This document shows positions 16,458-28,330 of a DNA stretch of 64,000 bases, piece after piece; positions within the stretch are counted from its first letter, which is position 1; each line of letters opens with the position of its first letter. The stretch comes from Yersinia ruckeri ATCC 29473 (GTDB lineage Bacteria; Pseudomonadota; Gammaproteobacteria; Enterobacterales; Enterobacteriaceae), in NCBI RefSeq assembly GCF_000754815.1, contig NZ_KN150747.1, positions 381,309 through 445,308 on the forward strand, given 5' to 3'. The position numbers were made by a program, and so were the translations under genes. The notes beneath the pieces were generated by a model that was not told the DNA's origin, did not search any database, and saw nothing but the letters and a program-made list of their open reading frames with translations.

Positions 16458-18941
16458 TTAAAATTTGTATTCAAAGCCCCCCTGGATAGTGCGACCACGG
16501 CTGGCAGAAAATGAAAGAGAATCACCATAATTAACCAAATAAGCACGATTGTTGATGTTTTCTATAGAACCACGCAATGTAAAGTTATTTGTTAATTTAT
16601 AGCTGGCATATAAATCAAATATTGTGTATTTCGGCCAGTCCGCAACATAGCTTGTACCTGGGTAGCCAGCACTATTAAGGACAGACAAATCTTGATACCC
16701 ACGGTTATAACGGATCACGGTACCAAAATCTAACAGTTTATTTAATGCTCGTCCGCCGAGGGTTAAACTGCCACGATCACCGGGTAAATAAGCCGATGAA
16801 CCGAATATCTCCCCATGACTACATACAACCCGGTGATCTTGCCAACGTTGTTCAACGGTATATATACCCTTAGCTCTTGAATATCCCACTGCTTGTACCC
16901 CTCCCAACCAGGCCGGCTTAGAACAACTATCATTATGACCCAGCATTCGGGTATAACTCAGATTGGTATAAAATAAACCGGCGTCATAACTTAGCTGATA
17001 TTCGAATCCACGAAAGCGGCTCTTTAATAGATTATTACCAAAGGCGGCATAGGCAAAAGAACTGCGGCCCAGTTTGGGTAATTGTTTACCCAATTCAAGA
17101 TTAATATAATTAGTCACTCGAGTATCAAAGTAAGCCATTTTAGCGGCAAATTTATCCCCGTTAACTAATAGGTCTGATTGCTGAATATTGAATCCCGCCT
17201 CCCAGGTTCGGGAGCGTTCGATTGCCAGTCTAGGATTGGGGAAAAACCGCCCTGAGCCGTGAGCGCTGCCCGTGGCCAAGGCTTCCGTAATACCCGGTGG
17301 CCGCCATGATTTACCGTAATTACCGAAAAATTCCAGCCATTGCACTCCGGGCTTAATCCCCATGGCTACCGTCGGTAAGAGTTGCTGTTCATGGCGATCA
17401 ACATCCCACGTCATGATTAGCCGTTGACGAACGCAAGGGTCGATGGGGTTATAACCTAGTTTGTAATAATTCGCTGGTCGCTTGCAAGGATTATCAATGG
17501 TGTGGGGAAGGTGCCAGGTGGGTAGCCAAGTATGCCCTTGTAAATGGGACTTATCGAAACGCAGCCCACCATCCAGCCGCAACCAGTTGTCATAGTGATA
17601 ATCGAGCTGGGTAAAGACGCTGGTCAGGCTACGCTTACCTTCCGGGGTCACACCGACCATTGAGTCTTTGGTTGAGTGGCCACTGGAACGGTCGCTAAAC
17701 CAGTCAATACCGTATTTAAAGCTGAGTAAGTGGTTATCGGGTAAGTTTAGTAACTGAGTATTTTGCCACTGTAGACCACGGGTGGTTAAACGAGTACGGG
17801 TGAAGTATTTATCACAGCGTACCCAGTCAGAGCAAAGGGTATTGGTTCTATCATCAGTATCAACGTAATAGGCCTTCGCCATGATATCCAACCAAGATAG
17901 ATGCCCCGGTTGCAACTGATAGTCTAGAGCTATATTTCTGGTCATAACATCACTTATGCTGCTGGTTCTCCAGCCGACTCCGCTCTTGTTAGGTGCGTTT
18001 TTTACGGAAACAAGGAAACCGCCGTTGGGGCTGTAGGCTTGAGTTTGCAGGTAACTGGCGACCAAACGTTGCTCGGCTGGCAGGTTCCAACCCACTTTCG
18101 CGAGCCGCGTATGCATTTTATAGCCGGAATTCAGCACCTGCATATGTTTCAGCTCTTCACCAACAGCGTTTTTTTTCCAGGACTTATACCCAAAACGTAC
18201 CCCAGCCAGATCGCCAATATTGCCCGGCCAGTAATCACCAAAATTACGCTCGCTTGCGGCCAGCAGTAAATCACCGGTTTCATTACCGAGAGCCAGCACC
18301 CCACCGCCAATAAAGTAGGTTCCATTATCACCGGTCATGGCTCGCAGCCTGCCACCAATCTCTTTTCCCGGTTCAAGAAAATCTTCTGCATTAATGGTAT
18401 TAAATGTTGTGATACCACCAATAACTCCGCCGCTGCCAATACCATTGGTCGACCCTTTTTCAATCACAACAGTGCTGAGAATTTCAGGATCAATAAACAT
18501 CACGCCATTGCGCCCGCCATGACCACTTTTCGTAAAATTTTGCCGCATACCGTCAATATTCATATTGATGCGGCTAAAATCCTGAATACCACGAATATTG
18601 ACCGACAGCGCGGGATCCTGTTGATCCACAGCGGAATACACACCAGAAGTTTGTTCTAATATATCAGCGGCATGTCTGGCAGGCCGGTTATCTAATTGTT
18701 CTTTAGTTATTTCACTAATCGATCGCGGCTCGTCATATATCCAATCACTAGAATGCTCGTTACTGCTCCCTTCTATTTTTATCGTTTCTAATTCAACATC
18801 ATTTTTATTGCTTTTGGGATGTATGGGGTTATTAACAAATTGATTAGAGTAACCTTTAATACTAATCAATGAAAAAAGCCAAAAAAAAGTTATATTTATT
18901 AACCTCTTAAAGTTTATTCTCTTTACATAAATATTATTCAT
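16458..18941 (-). CDS. hasR: HasR, TonB-dependent haem/haemophore receptor
   Basis: Outer-membrane receptor that accepts haem from HasA, or free, and imports it using TonB or HasB energy. The 827-residue protein has a signal peptide (residues about 10-32), a TonB-box-like ETIKI segment, a plug domain and a large barrel ending in GGFEYKF. Two histidines lie where the haem ligands of Serratia HasR are known: His141 in the plug (KSGHGGRNG) and His561 in an external loop (GSAHGSGRF) between a WRPP and an NPRL motif, variants of the FRAP and NPNL boxes of haem receptors. First gene of the operon. No hasI or hasS sigma/anti-sigma genes are seen upstream. Confidence 0.94.
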   Translation of the reverse strand: MNNIYVKRINFKRLINITFFWLFSLISIKGYSNQFVNNPIHPKSNKNDVELETIKIEGSSNEHSSDWIYDEPRSISEITKEQLDNRPARHAADILEQTSGVYSAVDQQDPALSVNIRGIQDFSRINMNIDGMRQNFTKSGHGGRNGVMFIDPEILSTVVIEKGSTNGIGSGGVIGGITTFNTINAEDFLEPGKEIGGRLRAMTGDNGTYFIGGGVLALGNETGDLLLAASERNFGDYWPGNIGDLAGVRFGYKSWKKNAVGEELKHMQVLNSGYKMHTRLAKVGWNLPAEQRLVASYLQTQAYSPNGGFLVSVKNAPNKSGVGWRTSSISDVMTRNIALDYQLQPGHLSWLDIMAKAYYVDTDDRTNTLCSDWVRCDKYFTRTRLTTRGLQWQNTQLLNLPDNHLLSFKYGIDWFSDRSSGHSTKDSMVGVTPEGKRSLTSVFTQLDYHYDNWLRLDGGLRFDKSHLQGHTWLPTWHLPHTIDNPCKRPANYYKLGYNPIDPCVRQRLIMTWDVDRHEQQLLPTVAMGIKPGVQWLEFFGNYGKSWRPPGITEALATGSAHGSGRFFPNPRLAIERSRTWEAGFNIQQSDLLVNGDKFAAKMAYFDTRVTNYINLELGKQLPKLGRSSFAYAAFGNNLLKSRFRGFEYQLSYDAGLFYTNLSYTRMLGHNDSCSKPAWLGGVQAVGYSRAKGIYTVEQRWQDHRVVCSHGEIFGSSAYLPGDRGSLTLGGRALNKLLDFGTVIRYNRGYQDLSVLNSAGYPGTSYVADWPKYTIFDLYASYKLTNNFTLRGSIENINNRAYLVNYGDSLSFSASRGRTIQGGFEYKF

Positions 18942-19052
18942 ATTTTAACTTCATCCTTTAAAAATGATGCTGACAATTGATTGGGTTATTGCACAAAATC
19001 AATCATCAAAAATAAAGCGTAACGGCAACGCTTTATTTTTATTCCAACAAGT

Positions 19053-19071
19053 GAGAATGATAATCATAATC
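19053..19071. promoter_or_regulatory. Fur box upstream of hasR
   Basis: The sequence GAGAATGATAATCATAATC matches the 19-base Fur consensus at 17 positions and is almost palindromic. It lies 112 bases before hasR in the 373-base gap between hasR and argH, pointing to iron repression of hasRADEB. The rest of the gap holds the argH terminator and A/T-rich DNA in which I see no gene. Confidence 0.88.
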
Positions 19072-19267
19072 ACTTAGTGGGGTAAACTCAACTTTTCACA
19101 GGATGAAATGAAGAATAATGAGTGAGAATAACGAATAATATGATTAATTCGGCCATAGGTGTAAAAGCTGAAATATTAGCTGATCGGATAATCCTAATTT
19201 ATTACATTCAGGCAACACTGAAGTAGAGCTAATATCTAACTCATTATCTAGAAAGGGAATTCTTCAT

Positions 19268-19297
19268 GATAAAGCGGATGGCAGAAATGCCACCCGC
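19268..19297 (-). terminator. Terminator after argH
   Basis: On the minus strand an imperfect hairpin (GCGGGTGGCA / TGCCATCCGC) with a 4-base loop is followed by TTTATC, starting about 18 bases after the argH stop. Confidence 0.65.
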
Positions 19298-19314
19298 GAC
19301 GCGGAGGGAATCAA

Positions 19315-20688
19315 TTAAAACAGACGTGCTTTGGCCTCAGCAATGGCTAGTGCCACTTGTTCCGGTGATACGCCACCTTTCGCGACACGTTTATCCAGAC
19401 AAGATTGCAGAGAAAGAATCGGGTATACATCATCGTTGATCATTGCACTGAATTTTTGCAGTTCGTGTAAAGATAAACCTTCCAGCGCCTTACCCTGACG
19501 AATAGCTTCCACGACGACCTCACCCACAATATGATGTGCTTCACGGAAAGGTACACCTTTGGCCACCAGATAATCGGCCAGTTCGGTTGCGTTGGCGTAC
19601 CCCTGCTCGGCAGCCTCTTTACAACGTGGGCGCTTGACCTGAATACCTTCTAATACCAATTCTGCCATATGCAAGCAATCTAGCCAGGTATCCAGGGCAT
19701 CGAATAGCCCTTCTTTATCTTCCTGCATGTCTTTGTTGTAAGCCAAAGGCAAGCCTTTTAGCGTCATCATCATACCGGTCAACGCGCCTTGAACACGGCC
19801 ACATTTACCACGAATCAATTCCAATGCATCCGGATTTTTTTTCTGTGGCATCAGGGAGGAACCTGAAGTGACGCGGTCAGACAAATCAACAAAAGCAGCT
19901 TCACCACTGTTGAAGAAAATCAAATCTTCGGCAAAGCGGGAAAGATGAACCATGCCGATGCTGGCATTCGAAAGCAGTTCCAGCACATGATCACGGTCGG
20001 AAACACTATCCAGGCTATTACGGGTCGCAGAAGCAAAGCCCAACCAGCCGGCAAGCTGCTCACGATCGATAGCGTAGGCCGTTCCCGCCAATGCGCCACT
20101 GCCCAACGGACTGACGTCGAGGCGTTTTAAGCTATCCTGCAAACGACTTTCATCACGGGACAACATTTCGCTGTAAGCCAGACACCAATGGGCAAAAGTC
20201 ACCGGTTGAGCACGCTGTAAATGGGTATAACCCGGCATCACAGCATCCTGATTCGCTTCCGCAGTGATCACCAACGCCTGCTGCAATTGGCGAACCGCTG
20301 TGAGCAACTCAGTCACCTGGAATTTGCACCATAGCTTCAAATCGGTGGCAACCTGATCGTTACGGCTGCGTCCGGTATGCAGTTTTTTACCCAAGTCACC
20401 GACTTTGGCAATCAACTGGGTTTCTACCCAGCTATGAATATCTTCTGCATCGCTGTTCAGAATGGCTTGTGGGTCGGTCTGAACCTCTGCCAGTAAGAGT
20501 GTCAGTGCATCTTCGAGTCGTAACTGCTCTTCTGCACTTAAAACCCCCACAGTAACCAGCGCTTTTGACCAGGCAACCGAGCCAATAATATCCTGTTCTG
20601 CCAGCCGGTAATCAAACCGCAGGGAATCATTAAATTGCTTAAACCGCTGATCTGCCGCCTGACTGAACCGTCCGCCCCACAATGCCAT
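19315..20688 (-). CDS. argH: Argininosuccinate lyase ArgH
   Basis: Last step of arginine synthesis: splits argininosuccinate into arginine and fumarate. The 457-residue protein has the HTGRSRNDQ motif and the family signature [11 protein letters not shown] carrying the catalytic serine loop. The conserved start MALWGGRFS at 20688 is used; 29 further upstream codons are open but unsupported. It is the last gene of argCBGH, 91 bases after argG. Confidence 0.97.
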   Translation of the reverse strand: MALWGGRFSQAADQRFKQFNDSLRFDYRLAEQDIIGSVAWSKALVTVGVLSAEEQLRLEDALTLLLAEVQTDPQAILNSDAEDIHSWVETQLIAKVGDLGKKLHTGRSRNDQVATDLKLWCKFQVTELLTAVRQLQQALVITAEANQDAVMPGYTHLQRAQPVTFAHWCLAYSEMLSRDESRLQDSLKRLDVSPLGSGALAGTAYAIDREQLAGWLGFASATRNSLDSVSDRDHVLELLSNASIGMVHLSRFAEDLIFFNSGEAAFVDLSDRVTSGSSLMPQKKNPDALELIRGKCGRVQGALTGMMMTLKGLPLAYNKDMQEDKEGLFDALDTWLDCLHMAELVLEGIQVKRPRCKEAAEQGYANATELADYLVAKGVPFREAHHIVGEVVVEAIRQGKALEGLSLHELQKFSAMINDDVYPILSLQSCLDKRVAKGGVSPEQVALAIAEAKARLF

Positions 20689-20779
20689 AATCTTGATTTC
20701 CTTCAACCGGATAAAACAATAATGATAATAAATCGAGCCAGATGGGCGCAGACTAAGCCGCACCCGACAAATCACAACA

Positions 20780-21994
20780 TTACTTCTTTGCGTTCAACGC
20801 ACGGATACGGGAAGACAGTGAGAACAGACGGATAAAGCCGCCCGCATGGCTATGATCGTAAACCTCATCTTCACCGAAAGTCGCAAACTCTTCGGAATAC
20901 AGACTGTTAGGCGAAGTTTTCTGAATTGCCGTCACCTGACCTTTGTAGAGTTTCAACACCACTTCGCCGTTAACTTCCTGAGCCAACGATTCAGCCGCAG
21001 CTTGCAGTGACTGGCGTAATGGCGCGAACCAGCGACCATCGTAAACCACATAGGACATTTCCAGACCCAACTGCTCACGCCATTTGAAGCTATCGCGATC
21101 CAGAACCAATTGCTCAACACCACGCAGCGCAGCCATCATGATGGTGCCGCCTGGGGTTTCGTAGCAACCACGGGATTTAATGCCAACCAGACGGTTTTCA
21201 ACGATATCAATACGACCAATCCCGTGTTTGGCACCCAGTGTGTTCAACGTATCCAGACACTGGAACGGACTCATGGTTTTGCCATTTACGGCAACCACTT
21301 TGCCTTTTTCAACGGTAACGGTAACCTGTTCAGCTTTGTCTGGCGCGTCTTCAGGAGCCACAGTCCAAACCCAGCAATCTTTGTTCGCCGCATTGGCTGG
21401 GCTTTCCAGCACGCCGCCTTCCGTGGAGATATGCCATGCATTCTCATCACGACTGTAGATTTTTTCCAATGAAGCCGTAGTCGGAATATCACGCTCTTTC
21501 AGGTAATCCAGCAATGCTTCACGGGAACGCAGATCCCACTCACGCCAAGGGGCGACCACTTTCAATTGTGGTGCCAACGCGGTGTAAGTGCTTTCGAAAC
21601 GCACCTGATCATTACCTTTACCGGTTGCACCGTGCGCGACAGCATCAGCACCCAGCTTCAGCGCCAGTTCAACCTGTGCTTTAGCGATCAACGGACGCGC
21701 CATTGACGTTCCCAGCAGGTAAGTACCTTCGTACAATGCACCGGTTTGCAACACCGGATACACGTAATCTTTGATAAATTCTTCACGCAGGTCAGCCACG
21801 TAACAGGCTGAGGCACCAGTACGCAGCGCTTTTTGTTCAATCCCTTCCAGATCGGCACGTTCTTGCCCAATATCAGCCACAAACGCGATCACTTCGCAGT
21901 TATCGTAGTTTTCTTTCAGCCACGGAATGATCGCTGAAGTGTCTAAGCCGCCGGAGTAAGCCAGAACAATTTTGCTGATGCCTTTAGTTTGCAT
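20780..21994 (-). CDS. argG: Argininosuccinate synthase ArgG
   Basis: Joins citrulline and aspartate using ATP to give argininosuccinate. The 404-residue protein is the shorter form of the enzyme, with the ATP-pyrophosphatase loop [10 protein letters not shown] near the N-terminus, [14 protein letters not shown] and [11 protein letters not shown]. coli argG is unlinked and of the longer form; here the gene lies between argB and argH in one transcription unit. ATG 21994 is chosen by family N-terminus ([16 protein letters not shown]). Confidence 0.96.
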   Translation of the reverse strand: MQTKGISKIVLAYSGGLDTSAIIPWLKENYDNCEVIAFVADIGQERADLEGIEQKALRTGASACYVADLREEFIKDYVYPVLQTGALYEGTYLLGTSMARPLIAKAQVELALKLGADAVAHGATGKGNDQVRFESTYTALAPQLKVVAPWREWDLRSREALLDYLKERDIPTTASLEKIYSRDENAWHISTEGGVLESPANAANKDCWVWTVAPEDAPDKAEQVTVTVEKGKVVAVNGKTMSPFQCLDTLNTLGAKHGIGRIDIVENRLVGIKSRGCYETPGGTIMMAALRGVEQLVLDRDSFKWREQLGLEMSYVVYDGRWFAPLRQSLQAAAESLAQEVNGEVVLKLYKGQVTAIQKTSPNSLYSEEFATFGEDEVYDHSHAGGFIRLFSLSSRIRALNAKK

Positions 21995-22062
21995 TTTAAT
22001 TTCCTTGAATCTCAATTCGGATGAAACAATAGAAGAATCTGTAATGACTTGAATTAACAGTC

Positions 22063-22839
22063 TCAAGCCAGAATACGTGTACCGATAGGCACACCATTAA
22101 ACAAAGCAGGAAGCTGGTCAGCATGACGCCAGCTGGCAATATCCACCGGGCGCCCTAGTGCACGAGCGGCATCCAACGCCGCGTTCACTTTCACTACCAT
22201 ACCATCAGTAATAATGCCCTGCGCAATCAGTTGCTCCGCTTTTTGCGCCGTCATTTCAGCAATACGCTGCCCTTTGCCATCCAGAATGCCGCTGACATCA
22301 GACAGCAGAATCAAGTCGGCTCCCAGCGTCGCCGCTAGCGCAGTTGCCGCCTGATCAGCGTTAACATTCATCAACACGCCATCGGCGGTAATACCAATGG
22401 AGCTGATGATTGGCATATAGTTGCCCGCCAACAGTGTTTGCACCAACGCCGGAGAACCTGGCTGTGCGCTACCGACATGCCCCAGCGCCACGTCCAGCGG
22501 CGTCACGCTGACAGTATTGCCATCGCCCAGACACAGGCCAACAGCATTAATCTGGTGTTTCACCGCCCAGGCCAGCAAGGTTTTATTGGCCGTCCCCGCC
22601 AGTGCGCCAGTGATGATGTCAATCTGGTCAGCAGGTGTAACACGTAGGCCATTTCTCTTGACGACTGGCAGCGCCAGTTTTTTCATCAAGTCGTCTACCA
22701 GACAACCACCACCATGCATAATAACCAGTGGACGCTGATGCTTTTCACGGTAGGTAACCAATGCAGTAAACAGACGTTCCAGCGCCTCTTCACTATCCAG
22801 TAGCACCCCACCTAGTTTAATGACTAACGGACTCATCAT
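22063..22839 (-). CDS. argB: Acetylglutamate kinase ArgB
   Basis: Phosphorylates N-acetylglutamate, the second step of arginine synthesis. The 258-residue protein has [10 protein letters not shown] near the N-terminus, [14 protein letters not shown] for phosphate binding and [13 protein letters not shown] toward the C-terminus. The length equals that of the E. coli enzyme. Two ATGs are in tandem (22839, 22836), and the first matches the E. coli start. It lies 80 bases after argC and 68 before argG. Confidence 0.95.
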   Translation of the reverse strand: MMSPLVIKLGGVLLDSEEALERLFTALVTYREKHQRPLVIMHGGGCLVDDLMKKLALPVVKRNGLRVTPADQIDIITGALAGTANKTLLAWAVKHQINAVGLCLGDGNTVSVTPLDVALGHVGSAQPGSPALVQTLLAGNYMPIISSIGITADGVLMNVNADQAATALAATLGADLILLSDVSGILDGKGQRIAEMTAQKAEQLIAQGIITDGMVVKVNAALDAARALGRPVDIASWRHADQLPALFNGVPIGTRILA

Positions 22840-22919
22840 GATTTGCGCCTCAATTGCATCTTGGAAAAGTGGGGGGCAGCGAAAATATCTTTTATGGCAA
22901 ATTTCGCAACCATCCCTGG

Positions 22920-23924
22920 TTAGAATAGAGCCTGAGTTTCCGCGAAACCAAAGCGGATATTCATGCACTGAACAGCTTGAGCTGCCGCGCCTTTCAGCAA
23001 GTTATCTTCGGTCGCAACGACGATTAAATGCTCGCCCTGCACTGAGAAGCCAATATCACAGAACGGCAGCCCTACGACGGACTTTAACGCGGGGATACCT
23101 TGCTGATACAAGCGCACCAAAGGTTTATCCTGATAGGCTTGGTGATAAGCCTCGGCGACATCCAGCTCCGTTACCCCCGTTTTCAGGCGACAGGTAATCG
23201 TCGCCAAAATACCGCGAGCAAAATTGCCCAGATGAGGAGTAAAAATCACTGGCGTACCCAAATGAGCAACGATTTCAGGCTGATGACGGTGAGTAAATAA
23301 ACCATAAGGTTGCAAACTGACTTCACAAAAACTGTTGCCGATACTGGCCTTACGTCCTGCACCACTCACGCCGCTGACCGCGTTGATAACGGGCCATTGA
23401 TCATCATTCAGCAATAGATTATCTACCAATGGCTTCAAAGCTAACTGGGAGGCGGTAGGATAACAGCCCGGCACCGCAATCAGTTGCGCCTGCTTAATCT
23501 TATCTGCCTGCCATTCCGCCAGACCATAAACCGCCTGTGCCAGCCATTCGAGGTGCTGATGTGCAAAACCGTAATAGGTTGTGTAGAAATCGGGATCCTG
23601 TACGCGAAAAGCCCCAGACAAATCAAAGACCACGCAACCCGCAGCTAAAAACTGCGGAGCCAGATCGTGACTGACCTCATGCGCCGTCGCCAGAAACAAC
23701 ACATCCACATTTTTTGCGGCCTGAGCCACATCAACCAACGGTTGTAACGGCAGATCGATGATGCCTTTAAACTGCGGGTGCAAATCAGAAAGCAATTTTC
23801 CTGCATCTGCACTTTGCGCTGAAACCGTTAAACCGGTTATGTTCATATGTGGGTGACGATTCAGATAAGCCGTAAGTTCCGCTCCGGCATAGCCGCTGGC
23901 ACCAACAATCAGCGTATTCAACAT
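22920..23924 (-). CDS. argC: N-acetyl-gamma-glutamyl-phosphate reductase ArgC
   Basis: NADPH-dependent reduction of acetylglutamyl phosphate to the semialdehyde, third step of arginine synthesis. The 334-residue protein opens with the dinucleotide motif [11 protein letters not shown] and has the catalytic cysteine in AVPGCYPTA. First gene of the leftward argCBGH operon, divergent from argE across the ARG boxes. Confidence 0.97.
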   Translation of the reverse strand: MLNTLIVGASGYAGAELTAYLNRHPHMNITGLTVSAQSADAGKLLSDLHPQFKGIIDLPLQPLVDVAQAAKNVDVLFLATAHEVSHDLAPQFLAAGCVVFDLSGAFRVQDPDFYTTYYGFAHQHLEWLAQAVYGLAEWQADKIKQAQLIAVPGCYPTASQLALKPLVDNLLLNDDQWPVINAVSGVSGAGRKASIGNSFCEVSLQPYGLFTHRHQPEIVAHLGTPVIFTPHLGNFARGILATITCRLKTGVTELDVAEAYHQAYQDKPLVRLYQQGIPALKSVVGLPFCDIGFSVQGEHLIVVATEDNLLKGAAAQAVQCMNIRFGFAETQALF

Positions 23925-24085
23925 GGATTCAGTTCACCTTCTGACTAACTGGTACATAAGTACGCAAAACAGGTTGTAGGGTTTTTCAGTTGATTTTGAC
24001 TGTTTCCCTACGCGATTTAGCATTGACATTTTCGTAAATTCAAGGGCGTTTCTGGTTCCCTTACGCTCATGCTTGCTGTATTTTC

Positions 24086-24125
24086 ATTCAAATAGTTATT
24101 CACTATAACTGCATGAATATTGATA
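24086..24125. promoter_or_regulatory. Two ARG boxes between argC and argE
   Basis: Two imperfect palindromes, ATTCAAATAGTTATTCACT (24086-24104) and TGCATGAATATTGATA (24110-24125), sit in the same layout as the E. coli argE-argCBH operator and match the ArgR box pattern of inward TGAAT/ATTCA halves. Hexameric ArgR with arginine would repress both directions. Confidence 0.8.
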
Positions 24126-24150
24126 CTACCCTAACCAAAGGCTGTCAACA

Positions 24151-25302
24151 GTGAAGATGAAATTACCTCCATTTATTGAGCTGTACCGGGCGTTAATTGC
24201 AACGCCTTCCATTAGCGCAACCGATAGCGCCCTGGATCAAAGTAATGAAGCGTTAATCAACTTGCTGGCCGGATGGTTTAGCGATTTGGGTTTTCGCGTC
24301 GACATTCAGCCAGTTCCAGACTCCCGCCAGAAATTTAACCTGCTGGCCAGCATCGGCGAAGGCAGCGGTGGGCTATTGCTGGCGGGTCATACCGATACCG
24401 TGCCTTATGACGAAGGGCGCTGGACTCGCGATCCCTTCACCCTGAACGAACACGACAACAAGCTTTACGGTTTGGGTACGGCGGATATGAAAGGCTTTTT
24501 CGCCTTTATTTTGGATGCGGTGCGTGATATTGACGCCAGTAAACTGACTAAACCACTGTATATTCTGGCCACCGCCGACGAAGAAACCACCATGGCGGGA
24601 GCACGTTACTTCGCTGCCTCAAGCCCATTGCGGCCAGACTTTGCTATCATCGGTGAACCCACCTCACTGAAACCGGTGCGAGCTCATAAAGGCCACATTT
24701 CCAACGCGATTCGTATTGTCGGGCAATCGGGTCACTCCAGTAATCCAGCACTTGGCGTCAATGCTATTGATTTGATGCATGAATCTATCACTCACCTTAT
24801 AGCGCTGCGCAATACATTGCAGACGCGTTACAACAATCCCGCATTCAATATTCCCTACCCAACCATGAATTTCGGCCACATTAACGGCGGTGATGCGGCA
24901 AACCGTATTTGCGCCTGTTGCGAATTACATATGGATATCCGCCCACTGCCGGGGCTGACATTGAATGATTTAAGCGAATTAATGCACGAGGCGCTGGAGC
25001 CGGTAAATCAGCGCTGGCCGGGCCGTTTGACCATTAATGAACTGCACCCACCGATTCCGGGTTATGAATGTCCAACCAACCATCATCTGGTGGCGGTAAT
25101 TGAAAAACTGTTAGGTAGCCGCACCGAAGTGGTGAATTACTGCACCGAAGCCCCGTTTATCCAACAAATGTGCCCAACGCTGGTACTCGGTCCAGGATCG
25201 ATCGATCAAGCTCACCAACCGGATGAATACCTTGATACCGCATTTATCGAACCGACGCGGACACTGATTGCCCAGCTCGTAGACCACTTTTGCCAACAGT
25301 GA
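24151..25302 (+). CDS. argE: Acetylornithine deacetylase ArgE
   Basis: Removes acetate from N-acetylornithine to give ornithine. The 383-residue M20-family metallohydrolase has the metal-binding [14 protein letters not shown] and [22 protein letters not shown] with the catalytic Glu, and HGHI-type dimer residues (RAHKGHISN). The GTG at 24151 is used, giving the E. coli length; an ATG two codons later is also possible. It is divergent from argC. Confidence 0.96.
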   Translation: MKMKLPPFIELYRALIATPSISATDSALDQSNEALINLLAGWFSDLGFRVDIQPVPDSRQKFNLLASIGEGSGGLLLAGHTDTVPYDEGRWTRDPFTLNEHDNKLYGLGTADMKGFFAFILDAVRDIDASKLTKPLYILATADEETTMAGARYFAASSPLRPDFAIIGEPTSLKPVRAHKGHISNAIRIVGQSGHSSNPALGVNAIDLMHESITHLIALRNTLQTRYNNPAFNIPYPTMNFGHINGGDAANRICACCELHMDIRPLPGLTLNDLSELMHEALEPVNQRWPGRLTINELHPPIPGYECPTNHHLVAVIEKLLGSRTEVVNYCTEAPFIQQMCPTLVLGPGSIDQAHQPDEYLDTAFIEPTRTLIAQLVDHFCQQ

Positions 25303-25637
25303 GCCGACAAGAGTTTGCCGAACCGTCGGGTAATCAGATGGGCAGGCGGATTTATGCCCATCCTCGTGATAGCGAACATCGATCAAGATTGATGATTAGC
25401 CAGACTGATAACCTAAGACCGGTAATTAAATTTCAGAAATACCCCCAATTTTGATGTTTTTTTGCTAAAAATAGTGTCAATTGGGTTATTGGAATTGAAC
25501 GTGGCGAGATTCGTAATCAATCTCAGCCTTTTGGGTGAAATTAATTTACAAAAAGAAATCATATACCAAAAAGTTTTCAACATGCAGCCAACACACTGGC
25601 AATTTGAAAGCTGGCGGGTATAGGGGTCAGGGGTCAT
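25303..25637. other. Intergenic region between argE and ppc
   Basis: Holds an 8-base inverted repeat (25337-25344 with 25355-25362) without a T run, a weak candidate terminator for argE, and then an A/T-rich stretch (25420-25600) that should contain the ppc promoter. I see no reading frame with support and no repeat. Confidence 0.5.
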
Positions 25638-28274
25638 ATGAACGAACAATATTCCGCAATGCGAAGTAACGTCAGTATGCTCGGTACACTACTCGGAGAA
25701 ACTATCAAGGAAGCGCTGGGCGAGCACATTCTTGACCGGGTAGAAACCATCCGTAAGTTATCTAAATCTTCGCGAGCCGGTAATGAAGCGCACCGTCAGG
25801 AGCTGCTGTCGACACTGCAAAATCTCTCTAACGATGAGTTATTGCCCGTGGCACGTGCGTTTAGTCAGTTCCTGAATCTGACCAATACCGCAGAACAGTA
25901 CCACAGCATTTCGCCGCATGGCGAAGCGGCAAGTAACCCGGAAGCCTTGGCCCAACTGTTTAACCGCCTGAAAGATAAGAATCTGAGCAATAAAGATATG
26001 TGCAAAGCGGTGGATGAGCTCTCCATCGAACTGGTGCTGACTGCTCATCCTACCGAGATTACCCGCCGGACTTTGATCCACAAACTGGTTGAAGTGAATA
26101 GCTGCCTGAGCCAGTTGGATCATAATGACTTAGCCGATTACGAACGTAACAAAATCATGCGTCGTTTGCGGCAGTTAGTCGCTCAATCCTGGCATACCGA
26201 CGAAATTCGCAAACTGCGTCCTTCGCCAATCGATGAAGCCAAATGGGGTTTTGCCGTAGTAGAAAACAGCCTATGGGAAGGGGTTCCAGCTTTTCTACGC
26301 GAATTCAACGAGCAGTTGGAAAACTCTCTCGATTACCGTCTACCGGTTGAAGCAGTGCCAATTCGCTTCACCTCATGGATGGGCGGTGACCGTGACGGCA
26401 ACCCTAACGTCACTGCGGAAGTGACTCGCCATGTGTTGTTGTTAAGTCGCTGGAAAGCGACCGATCTGTTCCTACGGGATATTCAGGTGCTGGTATCCGA
26501 ACTGTCCATGTCGGAATGTACCCCAGAATTACGCAAACTGGCTGGCGGCGAAGAAGTGCTGGAACCTTACCGCGAACTGATGAAGCGCATCCGTAGCCAG
26601 CTAATCAATACGCAGGTCTATCTGGAAGGTCGCCTGAAAGGCGAACGAGTGTTACCGCCAGATGACCTGCTGGTCAGCAATGATCAACTATGGGAACCGC
26701 TGTACGCCAGCTATCAATCCCTGAAAGCCTGTGGAATGGAAATTATCGCCAACGGCCAATTGTTGGATACCCTGCGCCGCGTGCGTTGCTTCGGTGTGCC
26801 GTTGGTGCGTATCGATGTTCGTCAGGAAAGTACCCGCCATACCGATGCAATTGCCGAACTGACCCGCTATTTGGGCTTGGGCGACTACGAAAACTGGTCT
26901 GAATCAGACAAACAAGCTTTCCTGATTCGCGAACTCAACTCCAAACGCCCGTTAGTACCATTAAAATGGCAACCCAGCGCCGAAACCGAGGAAGTGCTGG
27001 AAACCTGTCGGGTGATTGCCGAAGCGCCAGAAGGCTCAATTGCCGCTTACGTGATTTCGATGGCAAAAGTCCCTTCTGATGTGTTGGCGGTACACTTGTT
27101 ACTGAAAGAGGCTGGCTGCCCGTTCACCTTGCCAGTCGCGCCACTGTTTGAAACCCTCGATGACCTGAATAACGCCGATGATGTCATGACGCAATTATTG
27201 AACATTGACTGGTATCGTGGCCTGATTCAAGGCAAACAGATGGTTATGATCGGTTATTCCGATTCGGCAAAAGATGCTGGTGTTATGGCGGCATCATGGG
27301 CGCAATATCGCGCACAAGATGCCTTAATCAAGACCTGTGAAAAAGCCGGTGTAGCTCTAACGCTGTTCCACGGTCGTGGCGGTTCCATTGGTCGCGGTGG
27401 TGCGCCAGCTCATGCGGCGTTACTTTCTCAGCCTCCGGGTAGCCTGAAAGGTGGCCTGCGTGTCACCGAACAAGGTGAGATGATTCGCTTTAAATTTGGT
27501 CTACCTGAAGTCACCATCAGCAGTCTGGCGCTGTATGCCGGTGCGATTCTGGAAGCCAATCTGTTGCCGCCACCAGAACCGAAGAAAGAGTGGATCGAAG
27601 TCATGGATCTGCTGTCTGAAGCCTCTTGCGATATGTATCGTGGTTACGTGCGTGAAAACCCTGACTTTGTGCCTTACTTCCGCGCAGCGACGCCGGAATT
27701 GGAACTGGGTAAATTGCCGTTGGGTTCACGCCCAGCCAAACGTCGTGCTAACGGTGGAGTGGAAAGTCTACGCGCTATTCCGTGGATCTTTGCCTGGACC
27801 CAAAACCGCCTGATGCTACCGGCTTGGCTGGGTGCTGGTGCCGGTTTGCAAAAAGCCATAGATGCGGGGAAACAGCAGGAATTGGCAACCATGTGCCGCG
27901 ATTGGCCATTCTTCTCGACCCGAATTGGTATGTTGGAAATGGTGTTCGCCAAAGCCGATCTCTGGTTAGCCGAATATTATGACCAACGTCTGGTAGACAA
28001 AAAACTCTGGCCACTGGGCAAACAACTACGCGACCAATTAGCCGCCGATATTAAGCTGGTACTGGCTATTTCCAACGACGACCACCTGATGGCCGATCTG
28101 CCGTGGATTGCCGAGTCTATCGCCCTGCGTAACGTTTATACCGACCCGTTAAACGTTCTACAGGCTGAATTATTGCACCGCTCTCGTCAGCAGGAACATC
28201 CGGATGCTCGCGTTGAACAGGCATTGATGGTAACCATCGCCGGTGTGGCGGCAGGAATGCGTAATACCGGTTAG
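25638..28274 (+). CDS. ppc: Phosphoenolpyruvate carboxylase Ppc
   Basis: Anaplerotic enzyme that adds bicarbonate to phosphoenolpyruvate to give oxaloacetate, filling the TCA cycle and feeding aspartate-family amino acids. The 878-residue protein has the catalytic His in [12 protein letters not shown] (about 138), [38 protein letters not shown] and the conserved C-terminal RNTG. Length and sequence are very close to E. coli Ppc. It is followed by a hairpin terminator. Confidence 0.98.
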   Translation: MNEQYSAMRSNVSMLGTLLGETIKEALGEHILDRVETIRKLSKSSRAGNEAHRQELLSTLQNLSNDELLPVARAFSQFLNLTNTAEQYHSISPHGEAASNPEALAQLFNRLKDKNLSNKDMCKAVDELSIELVLTAHPTEITRRTLIHKLVEVNSCLSQLDHNDLADYERNKIMRRLRQLVAQSWHTDEIRKLRPSPIDEAKWGFAVVENSLWEGVPAFLREFNEQLENSLDYRLPVEAVPIRFTSWMGGDRDGNPNVTAEVTRHVLLLSRWKATDLFLRDIQVLVSELSMSECTPELRKLAGGEEVLEPYRELMKRIRSQLINTQVYLEGRLKGERVLPPDDLLVSNDQLWEPLYASYQSLKACGMEIIANGQLLDTLRRVRCFGVPLVRIDVRQESTRHTDAIAELTRYLGLGDYENWSESDKQAFLIRELNSKRPLVPLKWQPSAETEEVLETCRVIAEAPEGSIAAYVISMAKVPSDVLAVHLLLKEAGCPFTLPVAPLFETLDDLNNADDVMTQLLNIDWYRGLIQGKQMVMIGYSDSAKDAGVMAASWAQYRAQDALIKTCEKAGVALTLFHGRGGSIGRGGAPAHAALLSQPPGSLKGGLRVTEQGEMIRFKFGLPEVTISSLALYAGAILEANLLPPPEPKKEWIEVMDLLSEASCDMYRGYVRENPDFVPYFRAATPELELGKLPLGSRPAKRRANGGVESLRAIPWIFAWTQNRLMLPAWLGAGAGLQKAIDAGKQQELATMCRDWPFFSTRIGMLEMVFAKADLWLAEYYDQRLVDKKLWPLGKQLRDQLAADIKLVLAISNDDHLMADLPWIAESIALRNVYTDPLNVLQAELLHRSRQQEHPDARVEQALMVTIAGVAAGMRNTG

Positions 28275-28306
28275 TTAGCCAGCAAAGTTAATGTCAATAA
28301 AAGACC

Positions 28307-28330
28307 AAACGGGCCGAGCGCCCGTTTGAG
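28307..28330 (+). terminator. Terminator-like hairpin after ppc
   Basis: Perfect 8-base stem AAACGGGC / GCCCGTTT with a 5-base loop begins 33 bases after the ppc stop. Only three T residues follow, so efficiency is uncertain. Confidence 0.65.
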
